A DNA stretch of 64,000 nt from Planctomycetota bacterium. GTDB taxonomy: Bacteria > Planctomycetota > Phycisphaerae > WQYP01. The translations under genes and the position numbers were made by a program. This document shows positions 57,953 to 64,000 of this stretch, one piece after another (position 1 is the first letter of the stretch; the number at the start of each line of letters is the position of its first letter). Under the pieces are notes generated by a model. The model had not been told where the DNA came from and did not search any database. It saw nothing but the letters and a program-made list of their open reading frames with translations. The stretch is taken from assembly GCA_021809365.1 (NCBI GenBank), contig JAKBAC010000002.1, positions 14,413-78,412 on the forward strand. Reading direction: 5' to 3'.

Positions 57953-58033
57953 TGGTTTCGAAGCTCCCCGTGACAACGTGTCACGCATCCAGGTAGCCAG
58001 TAGACCGCAGGCGCGTATTCGCCGCAGCGCCTC

Positions 58034-58075
58034 CGTTGTTCGTTTTCGTTGCTCGTTGCTCGTTGTTTGTTGTTA
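58034..58075 (+). repeat. Degenerate 7-bp tandem repeat
   Basis: About six units of CGTTGYT (for example CGTTGTT, CGTTGCT, CGTTGCT, CGTTGTT) in a row, with one shortened unit. Strand asymmetric, T/G rich. Intergenic, between two other repeat copies. Confidence 0.5.
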
Positions 58076-58126
58076 GCTTGTGCTCTACTGCTCAACTCTC
58101 TACTATTCTCCTGCTCTGCGGCAGCG

Positions 58127-58149
58127 GCCGCGTGTGCTTGCACCGCGTG
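58127..58149 (+). repeat. Short GC-rich hairpin repeat, copy 3
   Basis: Plus-strand copy of the motif at 12365-12387, identical over 23 bp and similar for some bases beyond (TTT then CGCG). It can fold as CGCG(T)GTGC / GCACCGCG. Confidence 0.55.
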
Positions 58150-58241
58150 CTTTGCGCGCATACGCCACTTTGCCAGGGAAAATTGCGATGTTTCGGCCCG
58201 AATACGTGTAGAAGGAAATAATGGCCGTCGTTGCGATGGCG

Positions 58242-58889
58242 TTACCGCTTCTGGACGCGCAGGCGATATATCATAAAAGCGGCCAGGGCGTCCAATGCCA
58301 GGCCGATCGGCAATGCCGTCAGCATCCCCCATGCCAAACTGATGGCGGCATGATAGCGTCGGCCATAATGATCGTGTGGAATCAATGGATTTTGCCAGCC
58401 CGCCAGAGACGCCACGGCCCACAAGCCCAGGAAAATAAGCATGGTACCCATGACCAGCATCAATGGCACCGCCAGTTTATACCAATCCTGTGCGCCGCTG
58501 GAAGTGCGGCGCGGGGCTGGCTCAGGCGCGGCGCGACGTATGGGAGCGGGAATGGCGGGCCGTGGAATTTCATTCTTCCGGACTTCCACCACGATGGCTT
58601 CCGGAATATCGGAAGCCGATGTTTTCTTCGGTGCGGGGCGCGGCATGGGCTGCGGACGAGGTGGGGGGGTGTTGTTGCGCATGACTTTGGTGTCAGCTTG
58701 TGAGGTTGGCCCGGTTGGAGAAATCGCATCCGAGGGAACTCCGCCCCGCGCCAACGTAGCGACAAAGCCGGTGGCGCTGCGTGGATCTTCCACGGCAGGT
58801 TTGGCCGGAGGTTCTTCCACCCGGTTTTGATTTTGCAGCGCTTCGAGGGCATCGAAATTTGCGTCGGGCTTTTTTTTATCGTCGGCCAT
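58242..58889 (-). CDS. Proline-rich membrane protein, unknown function
   Basis: A 215-residue protein. The first ~130 residues are charged and then Pro-rich and probably disordered (NTPPPRPQPMPRPAPKK, IPRPAIPAPIRRAAPEPAPRR). The C-terminal part has two membrane helices (LAVPLMLVMGTMLIFLGLWAV and AISLAWGMLTALPIGLALDALAAFMIY). No family recognised. A perfect hairpin, CCGGCTTTAGCCGG on the coding strand (58901-58914), lies just ahead of its GGG-type ribosome binding site. Confidence 0.68.
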   Translation of the reverse strand: MADDKKKPDANFDALEALQNQNRVEEPPAKPAVEDPRSATGFVATLARGGVPSDAISPTGPTSQADTKVMRNNTPPPRPQPMPRPAPKKTSASDIPEAIVVEVRKNEIPRPAIPAPIRRAAPEPAPRRTSSGAQDWYKLAVPLMLVMGTMLIFLGLWAVASLAGWQNPLIPHDHYGRRYHAAISLAWGMLTALPIGLALDALAAFMIYRLRVQKR

Positions 58890-59203
58890 GTATATCCCAA
58901 CCGGCTAAAGCCGGAAATTCTCATAAGTCATTTCAATTTTATCGGGCGAATGGGCCGTCCGCAAGCAGGGATTCGATTCGACAGCGCATCGCGCATCGCC
59001 GTGGTTGCGCATCGCCGTGGTCTTGCCATGTTGGAAATTCCTTGATATATTGCTCGCATGAATGTCGGAGGTATTCGCAATTCAGGTGGTAGACACCGAA
59101 TTGTGGCTACGTGAAAATATTCCGGCGGACATAAGGGCGGCGGAGAGAGAACGAAATGTGTTGTAAGTGTTGATCCATGAGATCCTTACAATCATATTCA
59201 TGC
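58890..59203. other. Intergenic region ahead of tRNA-Gly
   Basis: About 314 bp. It holds the CCGGCT/AGCCGG hairpin at 58901-58914 and a tandem 16-bp repeat, GCGCATCGCCGTGGT at 58991-59005 and again at 59007-59021. A TACAAT box (59187-59192) lies 11 bp before the tRNA without a convincing -35. No gene is seen. Confidence 0.5.
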
Positions 59204-59275
59204 GCGGGCGTAGCTCAGTGGTAGAGCGTCACGTTGCCAACGTGAATGTCGAGGGTTCAAATCCCTTCGCCCGCT
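59204..59275 (+). tRNA. tRNA-Gly (anticodon GCC)
   Basis: A 72-nt tRNA. The acceptor stem GCGGGCG pairs perfectly with CGCCCGC at 59268-59274, with discriminator T. The D arm is GCTC-AGTGGTAGA-GC, the anticodon arm TCACG-TTGCCAA-CGTGA gives anticodon GCC, and the T arm is GAGGG-TTCAAAT-CCCTT-like with a normal TTCAAAT loop. CCA is not encoded. It ends one base before the aroC stop codon on the other strand. Confidence 0.96.
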
Positions 59276-59276
59276 T

Positions 59277-60437
59277 TCAAGTGCCCAGTTGCCGCGCTGC
59301 GGAAAGAAAGTGTTCATAATTCATACGCATTTCAGTCATGGAGTCGCCACCGAATTTTTCGATCATTGATCGGGCGATCTCAAAGGCCACCACATTTTCC
59401 ACCACCACCGCCGCTGCGGAGACGGCACAGACATCGCTGCGTTCATAATCCGCCTTGCCGGCTGCCTTATTGCTTAGATCAACACTGGGCATCGCCTTCT
59501 TGAGCAGTGTGCTGATCGGCTTCATTGCCGCCCGCACTACCACCGGCTGTCCGTTGGTCATACCGCCTTCCAGGCCGCCGGCATTATTGGTGGGGCGGGT
59601 GAAGCCCAGCCTGGGCGTGTCGCGCAAGGCCGGATCATATTCAATAGGATCGTGCACCTGGGAGCCGGGCAATTCCGCGGTCTTAAAACCCAGGCCAATC
59701 TCCACGCCTTTAATGGCCTGAATCCCCATAACTTCCGCGGCGATGCGGCTGTCGAGCTTCCAGTCCCAGTGCGCACAACTTCCCAAACCAATGGGGCAGC
59801 CGATCACGCGGGTTTCAACGATGCCGCCCAGCGTATCACCTTCAATTTTTGCGGCCTTGATCAGCTCAATCATTGCAGCACTTGCCGCGGAATCGGGACA
59901 ATACACGTCACTGGAATCAATCTGCTGCCGCAACAGGGCCGCCGGGGCTTCGGCCGCAATTTGGGCTTGGACTGTGCCGATCCGCACAACAAAACCAACG
60001 ACTTCGATACTAAATTGCCGCAGCAGGCAGCGTGCAATGGCACCGACTGCCACGCGGTTGGCGGTTTCACGGGCGCTGGCCCGTTCCAGTGTTTCACGAC
60101 AATCCGTGGTGAGCCACTTTGTGGCCCCGGCCAGATCCGCATGACCGGGCCGCGGTTTGACCAGTGCCGGTGTGTCATCAAGCCGATTGTCTCTATTGGG
60201 AATCTCCACCACCAGGGGAGAGCCGATGGTCCTGCCCCGGCGAAAGCCGGTGCGAAAATTCACCACATCGGTCTCGATGCGCTGCCGCCCGCCGCGCCCA
60301 TAGCCACCCTGGCGGCGGCGTAATTCGCCATTGATAAATTCAATATCCAATTCCAGGCCGGCGGGCAGTCCTTCAATAATACTGACCAGGGCCGGGCCAT
60401 GCGATTCACCAGCAGTGCGATATGTAAGTGTTGCCAT
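59277..60437 (-). CDS. aroC: Chorismate synthase
   Basis: A 386-residue FMN-dependent enzyme making chorismate from 5-enolpyruvylshikimate 3-phosphate, the last step of the shikimate pathway. Signatures: TAGESHGPALVSIIEGLPAG at the N-terminus, RRRQGGYGRGGRQRIETD, GHADLAGATKW, ARETANRVAVGAIA, NNAGGLEGGMTNGQPVVVRAAMKPI-type block and RSDVCAVSAAAVV. Length is normal. No ribosome binding site precedes ATG 60437. Instead TACAAT ends 9 nt before it, another possible leaderless start. Confidence 0.97.
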   Translation of the reverse strand: MATLTYRTAGESHGPALVSIIEGLPAGLELDIEFINGELRRRQGGYGRGGRQRIETDVVNFRTGFRRGRTIGSPLVVEIPNRDNRLDDTPALVKPRPGHADLAGATKWLTTDCRETLERASARETANRVAVGAIARCLLRQFSIEVVGFVVRIGTVQAQIAAEAPAALLRQQIDSSDVYCPDSAASAAMIELIKAAKIEGDTLGGIVETRVIGCPIGLGSCAHWDWKLDSRIAAEVMGIQAIKGVEIGLGFKTAELPGSQVHDPIEYDPALRDTPRLGFTRPTNNAGGLEGGMTNGQPVVVRAAMKPISTLLKKAMPSVDLSNKAAGKADYERSDVCAVSAAAVVVENVVAFEIARSMIEKFGGDSMTEMRMNYEHFLSAARQLGT

Positions 60438-60713
60438 AGATTAAAAATTGTACCCGCTTTCCAAATCGACGGGTAGTGCTCTGTCACGCTTGTCTTTTAG
60501 TTTTTCCCTTATTCGGTTGTTTTCATCCTTATGATGTTTTAGGAGAAAGCGATTCACTGGGAAAATGTCAGCGAGCTATCCCTCAAATATTACGCAGCCC
60601 CGAAAACTACATGGCTCTGGGAGAGTGAAGTACATTCATGGTGCCATGCGACAAGGTATCGTGAAGTGCGTTACAATAATTGGAGATTTTAGACCGGATA
60701 CTTTGAGGAGTTT

Positions 60714-61913
60714 ATGTCCGCATCCACCACCTTGCCGCCATCCTCGCCCGCGGGGGCATTTAACCCCGCTTCCATTATTGCGCAACGGGCTTTGGATATT
60801 GACGCTTCCGGGATTCGGAAGGTCTTTGATCTGGCTGCCAAACTCAAAGATCCGATTAATCTTTCCATCGGCCAGCCGGACTTTGATGTACCTGAACCGA
60901 TCAAGGAGGCTGCGATTGCCGCGATTCGCGCCGGTAAAAATCGCTATACCCCTACGCAGGGAATTGCGGAACTTCTCGAACCGATCGGTCGTGATGTCTG
61001 CGCGGCCACCGGCTGGCGCAATCCGGGAGTGTTGATCCTTTCGGGCACCTCCGCCGGCATCATGCTGGCAATGTTTGCCACGTTGAATCCCGGCGATGAG
61101 GTGATATTTCTTGACCCGTACTTTGTTATGTACAAGCATTTACCCAGGCTCATCGGTGCAATACCCGTGCCGGTGGACAGCTATCCGGATTTTCGCCTGC
61201 ATCCCGAACGCATTGAAGCGGCCATTACTCCCCGCACAAAAATGCTGATTCTCTGTTCACCCAACAATCCCACCGGCATCGCGCTAACTGAGGCGGAATT
61301 GCGGGCCGCCGCCGCTATTGCAAAAAAGCATAATCTTCTGGTGCTCAGTGATGAGATTTACGACGCCTTTTGTTATCAGAAGCATTACAGCATCGCTCCG
61401 CTGTTGCCCGAGCAGTGTATTTTGTTGAAGGGTTATTCCAAAACGTACGCCATGACCGGCTGGCGGCTGGGATATGCCGCCGGGCCAAAGGCCATTATCG
61501 AGCAGATGACCAAGTTGCAACAATATACATTTGTGTGCGCTCCGGCTCCGTCACAATATGCGGCGCTGGAATTGCTGCATCCCGGGTCGGTGGATATGAG
61601 TCGGCATATTGACGACTATCGCCGCAAACGGGATCGCATTTTCGCCGGTCTGTCCGGACACTTTGCCATCAATAAGCCGGACGGCGCATTTTATGCGTTT
61701 CCCAAAGTTCCGGGCAATCTTTCCGCCACGGAATTCGTCAATCGCGCGGTGGCCAACAATGTTCTGGTAATTCCGGGCAATGTGTTCAGCAGCCATGATA
61801 CCCACTTCCGCATAAGTTATGCGGCCGGCGATCAGACCATTGAACGCGGTATTGCGGCATTGAACACGCTGGCGGAATCTATTGCCGCCGAAGGGCGGCA
61901 AAACTCCGCATAG
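60714..61913 (+). CDS. Class I/II PLP-dependent aminotransferase
   Basis: A 399-residue fold-type I aminotransferase of the aspartate-aminotransferase-like I-gamma group. Seen: INLSIGQPDFDVPEP, YTPTQGIAEL, CSPNNPTGIAL, LSDEIYDAFCY and the PLP-lysine region KGYSKTYAMTGWRLGY with Lys243, then FRISYAAG with the carboxylate-binding Arg. The amino-acid specificity cannot be read from sequence. GAGGAG lies 4 nt before ATG 60714. It is followed closely by holB. Confidence 0.92.
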   Translation: MSASTTLPPSSPAGAFNPASIIAQRALDIDASGIRKVFDLAAKLKDPINLSIGQPDFDVPEPIKEAAIAAIRAGKNRYTPTQGIAELLEPIGRDVCAATGWRNPGVLILSGTSAGIMLAMFATLNPGDEVIFLDPYFVMYKHLPRLIGAIPVPVDSYPDFRLHPERIEAAITPRTKMLILCSPNNPTGIALTEAELRAAAAIAKKHNLLVLSDEIYDAFCYQKHYSIAPLLPEQCILLKGYSKTYAMTGWRLGYAAGPKAIIEQMTKLQQYTFVCAPAPSQYAALELLHPGSVDMSRHIDDYRRKRDRIFAGLSGHFAINKPDGAFYAFPKVPGNLSATEFVNRAVANNVLVIPGNVFSSHDTHFRISYAAGDQTIERGIAALNTLAESIAAEGRQNSA

Positions 61914-61932
61914 AACAGTAACAGGTGTAGAT

Positions 61933-63156
61933 ATGTTGAACATTCAAGGCCAGACGATTGCCCTGGCCCACACTCAGCGGGTCATCAGTTCCGGTCGCCT
62001 GGCATCGACATGGATTTTTGCCGGGCCGACAGGTGTCGGAAAATTTCACGCCGCGTTGGCCATGGCAAAAACCTGCCTTTGCGATCAACCCGTACAGCGG
62101 CCCAATAGCCACAACGGTCAATTGTTCAATTCGCTATTGGAGCCGGAGTTTGTGTTGACGCTTCCCTGCGGCCAATGCGATTCATGCAAAGCGGTGGAGC
62201 TTCGCAATCATCCCGATCTGCATCTGGTGAGCCGCAATCTGATCCGTTATCACGACCGCAGCGGCAAATCCAAAGGCACCACGCTGAGCATCCAGGTGAT
62301 CCGGGGCGAGATGATCGGCGATGATTCGCCGGAACACCGCGTGGAGCCGAAACTTTATAAACGCTCGCAGCGCGGGCGCGGCAAATGGTTCATCATTGAT
62401 GATGCGGATTTGATGGAAGTGCCGGCGCAAAACGCGCTGTTAAAAGCGCTCGAAGAGCCACCGCCGCAAAGTTACATTATTCTAATTACCACCAGTCCGA
62501 CTGAATTGCTGGGCACCATCCGCAGCCGCTCACAGTTTGTGCAGTTCCGCGAATTGCCCTTTTCCGTGATGGTGCCGGAATTGCGGAAGCGCGGTGTGGA
62601 TGATGCGCAGGCGCGGCTGCTGGCCCGGCTTTCCGGTGGCAGCCTGGGGCGGGCGATAAGTTTTCTGGAAGCCACCATAACCCCGGATCGAGAAGATGGC
62701 ACCAAAGCGACCGCCAAAAATACTCCGCCCGAGCAACCCGCATTTTCGCATTGGATTCGCACCATCTGCGACGTGATGGATAACCTGCTTACTGGTCGCG
62801 ATGGCGGCATGGTATTGGCGGCGGCGATTCAAAAATCCGCCGAGCAATATGCCAGGGCCATGCTCAAGCGTGATCCACTGGCGTCCAAGGATCGAGCTGT
62901 GCGCGACGGTGTGGGGCTGATGCTGGGTTTTGTCGCGGCGTGGCTGGATGATCGGCTGCGCTATGCCACGGGTTCAGAGATTGTGGCTCCGTTGCCGTCG
63001 CATACCCATGCCATGCCGCTGGATGCGGCACAGCAATGTATCGCCAGTTGCCGGCAGGCTGAAATGCAGGCGGATATGAACGCCCATCTCGGCGTTCTGC
63101 TTGCGGCCACGTGCACATCCATTGAACATGCGATGCGCCAGGCGATAGCGGCATAG
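61933..63156 (+). CDS. holB: DNA polymerase III delta-prime subunit-like clamp-loader ATPase
   Basis: A 407-residue clamp-loader protein. The P-loop reads GPTGVGKFHAALAMAK, with Phe-His where an active ATPase has Thr/Ser, so ATP binding is probably lost, as in delta-prime. A zinc module follows (CLCDQP ... CGQCDSCKAV). Then come FIIDDADLMEVPAQNALLKALEEPPPQSYIILITTSPTELLGTIRSRSQ, read across residues ~150-200, with SRS instead of the SRC sensor motif. ATG 61933 with AGGTG upstream is preferred to the earlier frame start, which overlaps the aminotransferase gene. Confidence 0.9.
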   Translation: MLNIQGQTIALAHTQRVISSGRLASTWIFAGPTGVGKFHAALAMAKTCLCDQPVQRPNSHNGQLFNSLLEPEFVLTLPCGQCDSCKAVELRNHPDLHLVSRNLIRYHDRSGKSKGTTLSIQVIRGEMIGDDSPEHRVEPKLYKRSQRGRGKWFIIDDADLMEVPAQNALLKALEEPPPQSYIILITTSPTELLGTIRSRSQFVQFRELPFSVMVPELRKRGVDDAQARLLARLSGGSLGRAISFLEATITPDREDGTKATAKNTPPEQPAFSHWIRTICDVMDNLLTGRDGGMVLAAAIQKSAEQYARAMLKRDPLASKDRAVRDGVGLMLGFVAAWLDDRLRYATGSEIVAPLPSHTHAMPLDAAQQCIASCRQAEMQADMNAHLGVLLAATCTSIEHAMRQAIAA

Positions 63157-63160
63157 CGGG

Positions 63161-63769
63161 TTACCGAAGAACTTGCGCGTGTCGAAAACAGGTTGTCAGA
63201 TGATCGTTGACCAGCCCCGCGGCCTGCATAAACGCATAGCAAATGGTGGTTCCCACAAAACTGAAGCCGCGGCTCTTGAGATCACGGCTCATGGCATCGG
63301 ATTCGCGGCTGCGAGTGGGGACATCACGATGCCGTCGGCGATGATTGACGATGGGGCGACCATCGACGAATCGCCAGACATAAGCATCAAAACTCCCAAA
63401 TGCTTCCTGCACTTTGAGAAAAGCGACAGCTCCGTTAATTGCGGATTGAATCTTGAGCTTATTGCGAACAATACCCGCGTCATTCATGAGCCGCTGGAAA
63501 TCCCGCTGGTTGAAGCGCGCTACCACAGCGGGGTCAAATTGTGCGAATGCTATGCGATAGGCCGCGCGCTTTTTGAGAATGGTTTCCCAGCTTAAGCCGG
63601 CCTGCGCGGCATCCAGCACCAGAAATTCAAAGAGTTTATGGTCATCATGCAGCGGCACGCCCCATTCATGGTCATGGTAAGCAATGCTTAAATCCGACCT
63701 GGGCCAGTGGCACCTTACCACTCCCACGCGGATGTTCAGGGTGGAACTTTGATTCATATCTGCGTTCAC
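63161..63769 (-). CDS. tag: DNA-3-methyladenine glycosylase I
   Basis: A 202-residue Tag-family glycosylase removing 3-methyladenine. The zinc ligands typical of Tag are visible: Cys in VVRCHWP, His in AYHDHEWGVPLHDD, and His and Cys in NDHLTTCFRH at the end. Other blocks are LFEFLVLDAAQAGLSWETILKKR, RNKLKIQSAINGA, and GFSFVGTTICYAFMQAAGLVNDH. GTG 63769 has GGAG 8 nt upstream; ATG 63757 is an alternative. Convergent with holB (4 bp between stops). Confidence 0.95.
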   Translation of the reverse strand: MNADMNQSSTLNIRVGVVRCHWPRSDLSIAYHDHEWGVPLHDDHKLFEFLVLDAAQAGLSWETILKKRAAYRIAFAQFDPAVVARFNQRDFQRLMNDAGIVRNKLKIQSAINGAVAFLKVQEAFGSFDAYVWRFVDGRPIVNHRRRHRDVPTRSRESDAMSRDLKSRGFSFVGTTICYAFMQAAGLVNDHLTTCFRHAQVLR

Positions 63770-63795
63770 GACAAATTCTCCACATCATCAAAGTG

Positions 63796-64000
63796 CTAGT
63801 GCCCTGTTCCACCCATAATTACGGGTGGATTGGCCTCAAACCGGCCAGATGCCAGGAGTCGGCGGCGAGAACTGGGTTCGTAAACCCCTTGAGCCGACGC
63901 GACGCCGCAGATGGCCGGTTTCAGGCCAACCCTATGGGCGGGGGCCAAGGGGCCGTGGGCTTTGTCGCTCGTCGTCAACGTATGTATCCATACGTAATCC
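63796..64000 (+). repeat. 274-bp structured repeat, copy 2, cut by window end
   Basis: Begins CTAGTGCCCTGTTCC, with the palindrome at 63808-63829 (one mismatch) and the same internal inverted repeats as copy 1. Opposite orientation to 49559-49832, with three base differences over about 205 bp. It lies just upstream of tag. Confidence 0.88.

Larger units (their letters stand above)
57703..58241. other. Intergenic region with several repeats
   Basis: About 540 bp between glgP and the proline-rich membrane protein gene. It contains hairpin element copy 3 (57786-57952), a run of CGTTGYT-like heptamers (58034-58075) and the third short GC-rich hairpin (58127-58149). A short GTGACAACGTGTCAC inverted repeat also lies near 57969-57983. 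No gene is seen. Confidence 0.6.

Overview
The window looks like a chromosomal segment of a Planctomycetota bacterium, most likely of the class Phycisphaerae (moderate confidence, from gene content and style, not from a search). Pointers are runs of SPFH genes next to an ABC transporter, secreted proteins with Thr/Ala/Pro-rich low-complexity linkers after the signal peptide, class I fructose-bisphosphate aldolase, and many short operons on alternating strands. No rRNA, CRISPR array, phage or transposase gene was seen. One tRNA-Gly(GCC) is present.

Layout. 1-2808 (-): RND efflux operon (outer-membrane lipoprotein, adaptor, first codons of the pump). 3221-6565 (+): GAF-PAS-GGDEF-EAL protein. 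6570-9140 (-): gyrB. 9643-10662 (+): class I aldolase. 10759-11924 (-): Rrf2 regulator plus DUF502 membrane protein. 12868-25773 (+): P1B metal ATPase, three SPFH proteins (a polytopic one, HflC-like, HflK-like), ABC ATPase, ABC permease, an anchored helical protein and prfC. 25805-28173 (-): two CBS/DUF21 proteins. 28511-32175 (-): mnmG, M50 protease, Nudix. 32238-33842 (+): uvrC without its C-terminal HhH domain. 34087-36160 (-): FucP-like symporter and AAG glycosylase. 36352-39842 (+): ispD-polX and a secreted protein. 39861-43949 (-): nuoAB followed by lutABC. 44075-45508 (+): sugar GHMP kinase. 45524-47102 (-): orphan DNA methyltransferase and SapC. 47336-47875 (+): zinc-ribbon protein. 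47910-51304 (-): two secreted proteins. 51472-57627 (-): glycogen phosphorylase (frameshifted), acetate kinase and phosphoketolase. 58242-58889 (-): proline-rich membrane protein. Then tRNA-Gly, aroC, an aminotransferase, DNA polymerase III delta-prime and tag.

How the genes fit. The glgP-ackA-xfp cluster can turn glycogen-derived sugar phosphate into acetyl phosphate and then acetate plus ATP. LutABC with NuoAB suggests lactate oxidation feeding the quinone pool. UvrC, PolX, AAG and Tag form a DNA-repair content spread over the window. The SPFH/ABC block is the least understood unit and the best candidate for an undescribed membrane complex.

The intergenic DNA is unusual. It carries at least three families of structured repeats: a ~170-bp nested hairpin element (three copies), a 274-bp multi-hairpin element with palindromic ends and TA flanks (two copies, nearly identical), and a short GC-rich hairpin (three copies). 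Several genes without a Shine-Dalgarno site (uvrC, ispD, the GHMP kinase, aroC) have a -10-like box 7-9 nt before the start codon, as expected of leaderless mRNAs. Convincing intrinsic terminators were not found.
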